The notes: generated from the letters alone by a model not told the origin. A stretch of DNA of 64,000 bases from Streptomyces sp. RKAG293 (GCF_023701745.1 NZ_JAJOZB010000001.1:7363001-7427000), one strand, 5' to 3'. Positions 52,001 through 60,907 are shown, numbered from the stretch's first letter. Numbers and translations: made by a program.

Positions 52001-53289
52001 TGATGCGCCGCACCGAACAGGCCCCGGACGGGGAGCAGGACGTGGACGCCTCCGACGTGGCCTTCACCGATCTGCTGGAGGACAGCGCGGAGGAGCTGTA
52101 CGAGCAGGCTCCGTGCGGCTATCTGTCGACGCTGATGGACGGCACCATCGTGAAGATCAACACCACCTTGCTGGAGTGGCTGGGCCTGTCCCGGCGGCAG
52201 GTGGCAGGCCGCATGCGGTTCGCCGATCTGCTCACCGTGGGCGGCAAGCTCTACCACGAGACGCACTTCGCCCCGCTGTTGCAGATGAAGGGCGAGGTCG
52301 GCGGTGTCGCCCTGGACATCAAAACGGCCACCGGGCAGCGGATGCCGGTGCTCGTCACCTCGAAGGTGAAGACCAGCGACCACGGCGAACCGATGCTGAT
52401 TCGCACCACGATCTTCGACGCGCGCGACCGCCGCGCCTACGAGACTGAGCTGCTGCGCGCCCGCCAGGCGGCTGAAGAAGCACGCCGGCAGGCCGAGGCC
52501 GACCGTGAACGACTCCAGGAAGTCCTCGCTGTCCTCCAGCAGAGCCTGCTGCCTGCCGAGCTGCCCATGGTTCCGGGCCTGGAAGCCGTCTCGTACTACC
52601 ACACGGCCTCTCCGGATCTTTTGGGCGGAGACTTCTACGACCTGTTCCCCCTCGGCGCGGACCGGTGGGCGTTCTTCCTCGGCGACGTGTGCGGCAAAGG
52701 CCCCCAGGCTGCCGCGGTCACCTCGCTGACCCGCTACACCCTGCGGGCGGCCGCCCTGCACGACCCCGACCCCGTCACCGTACTGACCACCCTCAACACC
52801 GTGCTGCACGAGCGGTACACCAGCGGCGACACCCGCTACTGCACCGCCATATTCGGCGTCCTGAGCCCCGGCAGCGACCACGACGTCAGCGTGCACCTGG
52901 CCTCCGGCGGCCACCCCTCCGCGCTGATCCAACGCGCCGACGGCACAGCGCACTACCTGCCCACCCCGGGCGGCATGCTCATCGGCGTCCTGCCCCAGGC
53001 ACAGTTCACACCCGCCCGCACCCGGCTCTTCCCCGGTGACACCCTCCTGCTCTACACCGACGGCCTACCCGAAGCCCGCACGGGACCCCAACGCGAGCTG
53101 TACGGAGACGAGGCCCTGCAAGCCTTCACCGCCACCCAGCCCTCAGCAGGACCACAGGCCCTGATCACCGCGCTGACCGGGCTGCTCACCGGCTTCGGCG
53201 ACGGACTCGACGACGACACCGCGCTGCTCGCCCTCGGCGTGCCCGCCTTCTGCACGCCTGGGCCAGGTAGCTACGAAGCGGCGGACTGA
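52000..53289 (+). CDS. rsbP: RsbP-type PAS-PP2C phosphatase
   Basis: 429 aa from the ATG at 52000, sharing one base with the rsbQ stop. PAS domain about 30-150 (APCGYLSTLMDGTIVKINTT), coiled coil about 150-190 (LLRARQAAEEARRQAEADRE), then an SpoIIE/PP2C domain with LLGGDFYDLFPLGADRWAFF, GDVCGKGPQAAAVTSL, LASGGHPSALIQR and DDDTALLALG (metal-binding Asp residues). It dephosphorylates a STAS antagonist to free a sigma factor. Candidate antagonists are the STAS proteins at 36857 or 23307. Confidence 0.93.
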   Translation: MMRRTEQAPDGEQDVDASDVAFTDLLEDSAEELYEQAPCGYLSTLMDGTIVKINTTLLEWLGLSRRQVAGRMRFADLLTVGGKLYHETHFAPLLQMKGEVGGVALDIKTATGQRMPVLVTSKVKTSDHGEPMLIRTTIFDARDRRAYETELLRARQAAEEARRQAEADRERLQEVLAVLQQSLLPAELPMVPGLEAVSYYHTASPDLLGGDFYDLFPLGADRWAFFLGDVCGKGPQAAAVTSLTRYTLRAAALHDPDPVTVLTTLNTVLHERYTSGDTRYCTAIFGVLSPGSDHDVSVHLASGGHPSALIQRADGTAHYLPTPGGMLIGVLPQAQFTPARTRLFPGDTLLLYTDGLPEARTGPQRELYGDEALQAFTATQPSAGPQALITALTGLLTGFGDGLDDDTALLALGVPAFCTPGPGSYEAAD

Positions 53290-53480
53290 CAGTCCGGCGG
53301 GAGGAAGCCCCACGCTCTGCGCCCTCGCATGGTGTCGGAGGCGGAGCGGTACTGGAGGTATGCGCCCATGGGTGGCGCGCCCACTCCGCCCCCAACACCC
53401 AGCGTCTACCCCCGCGGAGCCTTGGCCCACCTGGCCGGGGAGTATCCGCTCTGGAATGGGCAGGGGGCGCGGACATGCCT

Positions 53481-53508
53481 GCGGGCCCGGACGGTTGTCC
53501 GGGCCCGC
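53481..53508 (-). terminator. Terminator of 56-aa hydrophobic protein gene
   Basis: Perfect 12-bp stem GCGGGCCCGGAC / GTCCGGGCCCGC with loop GGTT, 32 bp past the stop of the gene at 53541. Confidence 0.8.
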
Positions 53509-53540
53509 AAAGGCCATACGGTGTTCGGGTGCCCTGGTGG

Positions 53541-53711
53541 CTACCAGCGATACCAGCGGTTACGGCCGCCACCGGAGTGTGTGCCGCGCATGACGAAGCC
53601 CAGCAGCCACACGACCAGGACGACGACCGCGACCCACCAAAGGATCTTCAGGGCGAAGCCTGCACCGAACAGAATGAGCGCGAGCAGCAGAACCAAAAGC
53701 AGTGGACCCAT
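53541..53711 (-). CDS. 56-aa hydrophobic stress protein, copy 1
   Basis: 56 aa from the ATG at 53711, with AGGAGGT upstream. MGPLLLVLLLALILFGAGFA and LKILWWVAVVVLVVWLLGFV form two membrane helices, followed by MRGTHSGGGRNRWYRW. It is nearly identical to the gene at 56870, including its Shine-Dalgarno region. A GNNT-N15-GGGCAT element at 53736-53760 resembles a sigma-B promoter. Confidence 0.85.
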   Translation of the reverse strand: MGPLLLVLLLALILFGAGFALKILWWVAVVVLVVWLLGFVMRGTHSGGGRNRWYRW

Positions 53712-54507
53712 GGTTATCAACCTCCTGACCAGCGCATGCCCTGTCGTGAACGGGTCATTCCCCCTGGCTTTCCGTTGGCCGCACTGCGCCGCACCGTGCC
53801 CCCTGTCCGGTCAGCGCATGCCCCTGGGCCGGAACCGTTCACGATCGCGGCCCCGCGCCGCCCGGACATTCGCCGACCACGGAACCATCCCCACTCACGC
53901 GCCAGCCGAGGACGGCTACGCCGCCACCGCGAGCCGCGCAGGCGCAACAAGGCCGGCAGCCTCAAGCCCAACGGCCACTTCTCCTCCCGCTCCCCTCTCA
54001 GCGACGTCCCGAGCTGGAATCCATGCCGCTGGGCTTGCGGGCCAAGGCATCATGCTGGCGCAACCTGCGTGCACTGGCTGAGACCGACGCCCGGCCTTAC
54101 GCCTACCACCTGGACACCCTGCTGGGGCGCGACGACCACCAAGCCGCGACGCTTGAGGAGATGCGCATCGTGGCAGCCACCCGCACACTCAGTGTTACAA
54201 GGGGCCGCACGTCCTGCTGGTCGAACGACAAGATGCGGACGAACCGCGACAGGAATGGTGCCTGGCTCTGCGCTTGCGGGCGGACCACGCCGCACTCGGC
54301 GCTGTGCAGTGCGCGGTACGTCAGCGGTCATGACGGCGAGGAAGGAGTAGGCGGTGGAAACCACTCTGCTCGCCTGTGTGCCGCCGTCCTCCGCCCAAGA
54401 ACCGCCCCTTCCAGGCGCGGCGACAGGTAGCCGTTCCTTGGCCGGGCCGGCGAACGAACCAGCCTGGCGACCTCTTCGCACGGGCGGCGGATTTCCTTGG
54501 AGGACCG
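53712..54507. other. Gene-poor stretch
   Basis: Nearly 800 bp with open frames but no recognisable domain. One plus-strand frame (54023-54430) contains DARPYAYHLDTLLGRDDHQA, which might be a remnant. The first 50 bp hold the sigma-B-like promoter of the hydrophobic protein gene. Confidence 0.4.
53736..53760 (-). promoter_or_regulatory. Sigma-B-like promoter (degenerate) of hydrophobic protein copy 1
   Basis: On the minus strand GAAT, 15 nt, GGGCAT, compared with the streptomycete SigB form GNNT-N14-16-GGGTAY. It aligns with the better match at 57065-57089 upstream of copy 2. Confidence 0.45.
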
Positions 54508-54978
54508 ATGGCGGTACGGCAGCAACTGATCGAGCGCTCCCGGCAACAGGTGTGGGCCGTGCTGGCCGATCCGACGCGCTACGACGAGTGGGTGGTCGGG
54601 GTCGCCGACTCCGCGCCCGGCCGGGGCGACTGGCCCGCTATGGGCGCGGACCTCAAGTACCAGGTGGTGCTCGGTCCCTGGAAGGGCGGTGGCCGCACCG
54701 TCGTCCGCCGCTCGGAGGCGCCGCACATCCTGGAACTGGAAGCGGACAGCGGTCCGCTCGGCACAGCCAGGATCGCGTTGGAGATCCGGCCGTGGGGCCG
54801 TGCAGACAGCATTGTGGTCGTCGACGAACACCCGCTACGGGGCGCGGCCGGGTCGCTGCACAATGTCGCCGTCGACGCGTTCCTCCAAGTACGGCATCGC
54901 ACCATGCTCAAGCGGCTGGCCGCGGTCGTTGAGGAATCCGCCCCCCGCGAGCAAGGACCGGCTCGGTCCGCCTCCTGA
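54508..54978 (+). CDS. SRPBCC-fold protein (polyketide cyclase/dehydrase-like)
   Basis: 156 aa from the ATG at 54508 with GGAGGACCG upstream. RQQLIERSRQQVWAVLADPT, RYDEWVVGVADSAPGRGDWP and TVVRRSEAPHILELEADSGP follow the START/SRPBCC fold, with the long C-terminal helix VAVDAFLQVRHRTMLKRLAA. Such proteins bind hydrophobic ligands; a specific role cannot be told. Confidence 0.82.
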   Translation: MAVRQQLIERSRQQVWAVLADPTRYDEWVVGVADSAPGRGDWPAMGADLKYQVVLGPWKGGGRTVVRRSEAPHILELEADSGPLGTARIALEIRPWGRADSIVVVDEHPLRGAAGSLHNVAVDAFLQVRHRTMLKRLAAVVEESAPREQGPARSAS

Positions 54979-55949
54979 GCGTGCCGTTCCATCCTTCCAC
55001 TCGCACCGGACGGCGTCCCTCGTTCGCATGTCGGGCTCCCACCGGACTCGCCGGCTCACTGCCAAGCGTCGCAGGAGCGGCACGTGGCGATGCCGTGGTC
55101 ATCGGATACCTCGTGGTCGAACAAGCAAGAAATCTATGTTGGCTGGAGTAGACATTGGGCAGCTGCGTGGTTATGGTTTCTCTCGTATCCCAGAGAGACA
55201 GTAGGGCCTGGCAGAGATGAACTGCCGGGCAGCAGTCCACGTAGTTGCAGTTCGCAGGACGGTGCGGTGGTGGAGTTTCGAAGCCAGAGCAGTTGCAGGA
55301 CGGCGACGGGACTGACGACCGGACCGGGTGGCCCGCAGCAATCAGGGGCCGCCGTGAGCAGGACCGCAGGTAACGCAGTTGGTAGTACCCGTAAGTGCAG
55401 TTCGCAGCACCCAGCAGTGGAAGTCAGTGAGCAGCACCTCGGTGAAGGCGTCGGCTGCGGACGCGCGCGCCGGGAGGTTCGGCAGTGGGGTTCCAAGCCA
55501 GAGCAGACGTAGGACGGGCGACGGGGCTGGCTGCCGGAGGGTGGCGCGTTGAATGCCACCAGTAGGTCGCAGTAGCAGTTGAATTGTGACCGCAGGACCG
55601 CAGGACCGCAGTATCTGAAGTACCAGCAGGTCAGCAGCTTTCATCGTTCAGGTACGAGTAGGAAAGGTTCGGAGCGACACCATCAGGATCGCCCGCACGG
55701 CAGGTGTGTGTGGGCACTCGCAAGGCCCCGGATTGGAAGGTGGTCCCCGGTCAGGCATTCAAGATCCCTGCATTCCGTGTTCCCCCGACGCGGCGATGCG
55801 AATACGGCAGGACCGGCACGCACACGCCGGTAGTAGAAGTAGATGGTGTTTGATCCGCCCCATGGGGCCCCGGAAGCCAGTACGGCTCCCGGGGCCCCTC
55901 CACGCGTTTCCCCAGGAGGCCGCATGACCATCAGACACGAAGAGGCGTA
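54979..55949. other. Gene-free stretch with GCAG-rich short repeats
   Basis: About 970 bp with no credible gene and lower GC than the surroundings. Shared words recur: GTAGTTGCAGTTCGCAG (55241) and GTAAGTGCAGTTCGCAG (55391); a 35-40 bp block with AAGCCAGAGCAG and GACGGCGACGGG near 55278 and again near 55492; CCGCAGGACCGCAGGACCG at 55590. A strong hairpin is at 55864-55898. It may be decayed repetitive DNA or a structured noncoding leader. Confidence 0.4.
55864..55898. terminator. GC-rich hairpin upstream of MerR-like gene
   Basis: GGGGCCCCGG and CCGGGGCCCC enclose AGCC..GGCT, giving a perfect extended stem. It lies 52 bp before the MerR-type gene. Confidence 0.7.
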
Positions 55950-56300
55950 ATGACCGACCAGCCCCCTACGAATCCCGCCGGCCCGAGCCCGTCCGACCGG
56001 TTCGACGACGAGGACTACCCCGCCTACACCATGGGCCGGGCAGCCGAGATGATCGGCACCAACGCCGCGTTCCTCCGCGCGATCGGCGAGGCCCGCCTGA
56101 TCACCCCGCTGCGGTCCGAGGGCGGCCACCGCCGCTACTCCCGCTACCAACTGCGCATCGCCGCCCGGGCCCGCGAACTCGTCGATCAGGGCACCGCGAT
56201 CGAAACCGCCTGCCGCATCGTCGCCCTGGAAGACCAACTCGAAGAAGCCCTGGCCCTCAACGAACAGCTGCGTAACCGTTCCAGTGATCCCGCCGGCTAA
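55950..56300 (+). CDS. MerR-type HTH regulator, short
   Basis: 116 aa from the ATG at 55950. A disordered acidic N-terminus (to residue 27) precedes a MerR helix-turn-helix: YTMGRAAEMIGTNAAFLRAI, EARLITPLRSEGGHRRYSRY and AARARELVDQGTAIETACRI, then a coiled-coil-like ALEDQLEEALALNEQLRN. No effector domain, as in streptomycete stress MerR proteins. Confidence 0.88.
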   Translation: MTDQPPTNPAGPSPSDRFDDEDYPAYTMGRAAEMIGTNAAFLRAIGEARLITPLRSEGGHRRYSRYQLRIAARARELVDQGTAIETACRIVALEDQLEEALALNEQLRNRSSDPAG

Positions 56301-56544
56301 GCCAAGGCCCGGGCACGCATCAGGTGGTCTGAGACCGCAAGTGGACCGTAGGAAGGTCAGCGGGGTAGCCGGGGAGATGCTGGCGCATCGCAGGATGCTG
56401 TTCGAGGGCGGGGATTGATGTCCATCTGGTCCACTGGCCGAGGCCGACGCTCCCGCCGCCGTGGCGGCCGTTGAGGAAATGGTCGGTTCGGCGTTGATGT
56501 ACCGGGCCGGAAACCGCGGCGGTGAGCCCGGCAGCCTCGGCGCC

Positions 56545-56835
56545 GCCCCCTGCAGTCGGCCGGTGAATTTCTCGGCTGTCTGGCCGCGGACTTCACCAGG
56601 ACCGGCAGTGAGCGTTCCGCCTCGCAGTGATGCTCGTTGTCACGGAGCCGCTGACCAACGCCGCACGCTACGCACAGGCAGTCCCTGTTGGATCTTGCGG
56701 GAAGCACTCGCCGTGCGGTGGTGACGGTATGGGATTCCAGTACTGCTCTGCCGGTCGTGCTCCCGCCCGATCCGCCGCGGGTCGGCGCGCGTGGCCCAGC
56801 CCGTGTGGACATGCGTCAGGCCCCGGCGGGGCCGG
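56545..56835 (+). pseudogene. HATPase_c_2 (RsbW-like) kinase remnant
   Basis: In changing frames one reads LGCLAADFTRTGSE, then VMLVVTEPLTNAARYA (N-box) and then VVTVWDSSTALPVVLPPDPP and RVGA (G1 region). This order matches streptomycete anti-sigma-type ATPases, but no single frame spans it and the N- and C-termini are missing. Confidence 0.6.
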
Positions 56836-56843
56836 GGCCTGAC
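56815..56843 (-). terminator. Terminator of hydrophobic protein copy 2
   Basis: Perfect 12-bp stem GTCAGGCCCCGG / CCGGGGCCTGAC with a 5-nt loop, 27 bp beyond the stop at 56870. Confidence 0.8.
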
Positions 56844-56869
56844 GATGACCTGCGACGCGGTGCGGCCGC

Positions 56870-57040
56870 CTACCAGCGGTACCAGCGGCCGCGGCTGCCG
56901 GAGGCGCCCGTGCCGCGCATGACGAAGCCCAGCAGCCAGACCACCAGTACGACGACGGCGACCCACCACAGGATCTTCAGCGCGAAACCGGCGCCGAACA
57001 GAATCAGAGCGAGCAGTAGAACCAGAAGCAAAGGACCCAT
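56870..57040 (-). CDS. 56-aa hydrophobic stress protein, copy 2
   Basis: 56 aa from the ATG at 57040. It is identical to copy 1 through the two membrane helices and differs only in the tail (TGASGSRGRWYRW). A GACT-N15-GGGTAT sigma-B-like promoter lies at 57065-57089. Homologues are often annotated just as hydrophobic protein; function unknown. Confidence 0.87.
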   Translation of the reverse strand: MGPLLLVLLLALILFGAGFALKILWWVAVVVLVVWLLGFVMRGTGASGSRGRWYRW

Positions 57041-57064
57041 GGTTTTCGACCTCCTGACCAGCGG

Positions 57065-57089
57065 ATACCCCAGGATGGATCGCTCAGTC
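57065..57089 (-). promoter_or_regulatory. Sigma-B-like promoter of hydrophobic protein copy 2
   Basis: On the minus strand GACT, 15 nt, GGGTAT, a full match to GNNT-N14-16-GGGTAY, 25 bp before the start codon. Confidence 0.6.
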
Positions 57090-57173
57090 ATACAATTTTG
57101 CGCCCATTGAGCGGCCCGTCTTTCCTGGCGCGACGGAGTACCGGGCGATTCTTCAAGCGCCCGGTATCGCCTG

Positions 57174-57198
57174 GTATTGACGTGGCCGACCGGGGTAG
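57174..57198 (+). promoter_or_regulatory. Sigma-B-like promoter of csbD
   Basis: GTAT (57174-57177), 15 nt, GGGTAG (57193-57198), 43 bp before the CsbD start. The last base differs from the consensus Y. Confidence 0.45.
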
Positions 57199-57240
57199 GC
57201 GGCCAGAAGCACCATCCGCACCGATCTTGGAGGACATCTC

Positions 57241-57414
57241 ATGGGCACCGAAGACAAGGCTGAGAACACCGCGGACAAGGCCAAGGGCAAGGTCAAGGAA
57301 GCTGCCGGCAAGACGGTCGGCAACGAGCGTCTCGAAGCCGAAGGCAAGGCCGATCAGGCCAAGGGTGATGTGAAGCAGGCCGGCGAGCACATCAAGGACG
57401 CCTTCAAGCACTGA
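57241..57414 (+). CDS. CsbD-family stress protein
   Basis: 57 aa, too short for many gene finders, with GGAGG upstream of the ATG. MGTEDKAENTADKAKGKVKE, AAGKTVGNERLEAEGKADQA and KGDVKQAGEHIKDAFKH are the Lys/Ala-rich CsbD pattern. A classic sigma-B target in Bacillus; role unknown. A terminator follows at 57434. Confidence 0.93.
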   Translation: MGTEDKAENTADKAKGKVKEAAGKTVGNERLEAEGKADQAKGDVKQAGEHIKDAFKH

Positions 57415-57433
57415 CTGGATGTACTGCGCTACC

Positions 57434-57461
57434 GGGCCGCAGCCATCCGTGGCTGCGGCCC
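57434..57461 (+). terminator. Terminator of csbD
   Basis: Perfect 12-bp stem GGGCCGCAGCCA / TGGCTGCGGCCC with a TCCG tetraloop, 20 bp after the stop codon. Confidence 0.85.
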
Positions 57462-57764
57462 ACGCGCGGCCAGGGATGGCTGCGGCGTCCGGCCGCACCT
57501 CCTGTTCCGGCCGATACTTCCTCCACGGCCTGGAGAGTCCGGGCGCCACGGCACCGGGCCGCCCGCCTCCAAGGATCCGCTGACGTGCTGCGCGCCTTCG
57601 GGGTGTCACCGCCGTCCAATGCGAGCGATTCGCGGCACATTGTCCCAAGGTGGGGGACGTACGTGTCTGCCGGAGGTTGTGGGGCAGGCGTTTTTTCGAG
57701 GGTTTCCCACCGAATTGCCGGAAGGGATCTCTCGAAACACCGCACGACGACGGAAGGGCTTCTT

Positions 57765-58115
57765 GTGACGGACAGCATGTGGGGATACCCGGCAGCATCG
57801 GGTCACCAGGCCGGTACGGATCTGACCGGGTTCAAGGTCGAGGCGACCAACGGCAGCATCGGCAAGGTCGACAAGCACTCCGATGAGGTCGGCTCCGCGT
57901 ACATCGTGGTCGACACCGGTGTGTGGATCTTCGGTAAGCACGTCCTGCTCCCGGCGGGGACGATCCAGTCCATCGACATCGCGGAGCGGAAGATCTACGT
58001 AGCCCGCGACAAGGACGAGATCAAGGACTCCCCGGAGTTCGACAAGGACAAGCACGCCGGTGACCCGGGCTATCACCAGCAGGTCGAGGGTTACTACGGT
58101 TCCCACCGGGCCTGA
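57765..58115 (+). CDS. PRC-barrel domain protein
   Basis: 116 aa from the GTG at 57765 with GGAAGGG upstream. LTGFKVEATNGSIGKVDKHS, SAYIVVDTGVWIFGKHVLLP and AGTIQSIDIAERKIYVARDK form a PRC-barrel, followed by a charged tail with HQQVEGYYGSHR. Stand-alone PRC-barrel proteins are linked to stress and RNA or membrane association; the precise role is unknown. Confidence 0.88.
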   Translation: MTDSMWGYPAASGHQAGTDLTGFKVEATNGSIGKVDKHSDEVGSAYIVVDTGVWIFGKHVLLPAGTIQSIDIAERKIYVARDKDEIKDSPEFDKDKHAGDPGYHQQVEGYYGSHRA

Positions 58116-58139
58116 GCGTAGGCCGCACCGAACCACGAC

Positions 58140-58178
58140 GCCCCGCCTCCCAAAATCTGAGATTCTGGGAGGCGGGGC
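58140..58178. terminator. Bidirectional terminator
   Basis: 13-bp perfect stem GCCCCGCCTCCCA / TGGGAGGCGGGGC with an inner AATCT-G-AGATT stem, between convergent PRC-barrel and the GT2 remnant. Confidence 0.85.
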
Positions 58179-58194
58179 GTGCGCGTGGGAGGCG

Positions 58195-58375
58195 TCAGCC
58201 GGCTGACTCAGCCTCGGCCCCCTCCGACATCGAAAGCGTGACCAGGTAGTCCCCGAAGCCTCCCGAGGCCCGGGCGCGCAGGCGGGCCGACGTCACCACA
58301 GCACAGTCCGCGGTGCGCAGTACCCGGTGCGCGCCGCGTTCGAGAGCGGCGACGAGGCCGCGGTCCTCGCCCACG
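58195..58375 (-). pseudogene. GT2 glycosyltransferase 3' end, duplicated fragment
   Basis: The frame GEDRGLVAALERGAHRVLRT, ADCAVVTSARLRARASGGFG, DYLV is about 90% identical at DNA level to the end of the intact GT2 gene at 44989-45175. Homology stops abruptly at 58375, just upstream of which GHV replaces the expected TV. The upstream frame is unrelated. Confidence 0.8.
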
Positions 58376-58882
58376 TGTCCGGCCTGCCGGGCGAGCCAGT
58401 CGAGAACGGCGCGGCCGCCAGGGCTGCCGCCGCCACGAAACTCCTGCGCTTGAACGGGGAAGCCTCCGGCTTGGCCGGGTCGCTCGTTGCACCTGTCAAC
58501 GCTGCCTCCACTCGTCGCACCGGGCCTGCCTGCTCCCGGTGCTCGTCGGGTGCTCTGAAGGCTGGCGAAAGTAGCAGCGATCACCACCGCTTCCGGGGCG
58601 CAACGAGCCGCGCGGCACAACCACCACCCGCTCGGCCCAGACAAGGCGAAGCGGCACTCCGGCAGAGGAGGTCCGAAGCAACGCCTCGCGCAACCGCGGG
58701 CCGGGGGTGCGAGTCTCAGGAGCAGGCGCCGGGGCTGCTCGGCAGGCGCGGGAGGGCGTGGCACACTCGGGGGCGCCAATGGCTCAGAGCCGAGCCGACT
58801 GACCGGTGAACGGCGAGGTGTCGTAAGGCGAGATGTCGTAAACAGACCACACGGTGGGCGTTTTCGTCTGAAGATCGTCTCC
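58376..58882. other. Gene-poor stretch
   Basis: No supported gene. One minus-strand frame has a signal-peptide-like FKRRSFVAAAALAAAPFSTG, which might be the fused start of a lost exported protein. Confidence 0.35.
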
Positions 58883-60907
58883 ATGGTTTCGATTGTGGTC
58901 ACCCAGGCGTCCCGCATTGTGACGTGCAGCGCCCCTACCCGCCGCCGCCCATGGCGTTCGCCCGCCGGGCAGCCCGCGTACGTGCGTCCCTTGCTGTTGG
59001 TGATCACGGCCGTCGCTACCGCGTTGTACGGGTGGAACATCGACCGTGGTCAGTTTCATCCGTTCTACGCCGACACCGTGCTCAGTATGAGCAGGAACGG
59101 GAAGGCGTTCTTCTTCGGTTCATTCGAGCCCGGCAACTCCATCACTCTGGATAAACTGCCCGGCTTCTTGTGGCCGCAGGCGGTCTCCGCGCGGCTCTTC
59201 GGATTCCATCCCTGGGCGCTGGCGTTGCCCCAAGTGATCGAGGGCGCGCTGAGTGTGCTGGTGCTGTTCCGGCTGGTGTGCAGGCAGGCCGGAGCCCATG
59301 CGGCGCTGGTGGCCGCAGCCGCGTTCGCGAGCACCCCAGCGGCGACCGGACTGTTCCGCTCGGCTGTCGAGGACGCACCGTTCACGCTCCTGCTGCTGCT
59401 CGCCGCCGACGCGGCGTTCCGGGCGGCCGGTACGGCGCGGTTGCGCCCGCTCATCTGGAGCGCTGTCTGGGTAGGGCTCGCCTTCCAGACGAAGATGCTG
59501 GAAGCGTGGGCCCTCGGGCCCGTCCTGGCGGGCGTCTTCCTCATCGCGGCGCCCACGACGCTGCGCCGCAGAGTGGCCGGGACGGCTGTCGCGGCCGCCG
59601 TGACCCTCGCTGTGTCGGCGTCCTGGGTCCTGGTGGTTGCGCTGATACCCGCAGGCGACCGGCCCTACATCGACGGGACCACGAACAACTCGCCGGTGAG
59701 CATGGTGGCGGGGTACAACTTCCTCAACCGCTTCCCTCAGCTGGGACTGACGCCCGCCGACACGGGCAGCGTCAACTCCGTACCCAGCGGCCCTGCGGCG
59801 AAGGGGTCGTCAGGAGGCGGACCCGGGCCGGCCGCTGCCACGGGCGACGAGGGCGGCTGGACCAAGATGGTTCGCGCACCCCTGGCCTCGCAGACCGGCT
59901 GGCTGTATCCGGCAGCGGCCCTGACGGTGGGCTGCGGCCTGGTGTGGCTGCGGCAAAGACCGCGCACCGACCCCCAGCGGGCCGCCCTGCTCCTCTGGGG
60001 CGGTTGGCTGACGACGTTCCTCGCCGTCTTCAGCGCGGGGACGGTCGCGGGACACACTTACTACATGGGGGTCGTGGCAGCCCCGCTCGCGGCCCTGACC
60101 GGGATCGGCACCGTCCAGTGCTGGCGCGCCCACCAGGCGGGAGGCTCTCGCGCGTGGACGCTGTCCGCGCTGATCGGCGGCACCGCCGTGTGGGGCACCG
60201 TGGTGGCCGGCGCCTGGCCGCGCTTCTGGCCCGGTCTGGGGTTCGCTGTTCTGGTGCTCTGCGTGGCCGCGCTGGTACTGCTGGCCTGGAGCCGCCCGAG
60301 CGGTGGGGCACCGCCGCACCGGGTCGGGCACCGGGCGGCGGTGGCAGGGCTCCTGGTGGGGTTGACCGCCATTCTCCTGGCCCCTGCGGCATGGTCGGTC
60401 TCGGTCGTCATGCCCCGCTACAGCCAGTCCGCCAAGGGCACCGTAGGTCCCGACAGCGATGCGGATCGCACGCGCCTGCGGGCCCCGGCGGTCGCCGCCC
60501 CGGGTGACCGGACCGCGGCCCCCGGTCCCCGCGCGCGGCGGCGGCTGCTCAGCTACCTGCAGACCAACCGGAGCGGCACCGACTACCTCGTGGCGACCGC
60601 CAGTTGGAACATCGCCTCCCCGTACCTCCGGGCCACCGGCGACGCCGTGCTGCCCATCGGCGGATACATGGGCCAGGCCCCGTCACCCACCCCGGGCGAG
60701 ATCCAGCAGTACGTAGCCACCGGCCGGCTGCGCTACGTACTGCTCCGCCCGGTGCACCGGGGTGCCTCCGCAACACCCGCCGCCCGCGTCGCTTCCTGGG
60801 TCCGAACGTCCTGCGCCCGGGTCCCGGACAGCGCCTACGGCGGCACGGTCACCGACGCCACCGACGGCGCGCCGTTGCAGCTGTACCGCTGCGCACCTAC
60901 CCGGTGA
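58883..60907 (+). CDS. GT39-type membrane glycosyltransferase (ArnT/PMT-like)
   Basis: 674 aa from the ATG at 58883. YGWNIDRGQFHPFYADTVLS, FFFGSFEPGNSITLDKLPGF and LWPQAVSARLFGFHPWALAL match the first luminal loop of dolichyl-phosphate-mannose/ArnT-like transferases, followed by about ten hydrophobic segments and a C-terminal extracytoplasmic domain. Family members move a lipid-linked sugar to an acceptor outside the membrane. The usual DE pair of the first loop reads YADT, so activity is uncertain. Confidence 0.85.
   Translation: MVSIVVTQASRIVTCSAPTRRRPWRSPAGQPAYVRPLLLVITAVATALYGWNIDRGQFHPFYADTVLSMSRNGKAFFFGSFEPGNSITLDKLPGFLWPQAVSARLFGFHPWALALPQVIEGALSVLVLFRLVCRQAGAHAALVAAAAFASTPAATGLFRSAVEDAPFTLLLLLAADAAFRAAGTARLRPLIWSAVWVGLAFQTKMLEAWALGPVLAGVFLIAAPTTLRRRVAGTAVAAAVTLAVSASWVLVVALIPAGDRPYIDGTTNNSPVSMVAGYNFLNRFPQLGLTPADTGSVNSVPSGPAAKGSSGGGPGPAAATGDEGGWTKMVRAPLASQTGWLYPAAALTVGCGLVWLRQRPRTDPQRAALLLWGGWLTTFLAVFSAGTVAGHTYYMGVVAAPLAALTGIGTVQCWRAHQAGGSRAWTLSALIGGTAVWGTVVAGAWPRFWPGLGFAVLVLCVAALVLLAWSRPSGGAPPHRVGHRAAVAGLLVGLTAILLAPAAWSVSVVMPRYSQSAKGTVGPDSDADRTRLRAPAVAAPGDRTAAPGPRARRRLLSYLQTNRSGTDYLVATASWNIASPYLRATGDAVLPIGGYMGQAPSPTPGEIQQYVATGRLRYVLLRPVHRGASATPAARVASWVRTSCARVPDSAYGGTVTDATDGAPLQLYRCAPTR

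Noticed and set aside
55134..55559. Open frames in the GCAG-rich block
   Set aside because: Composition follows the short repeats in every frame and starts lack ribosome-binding sites.
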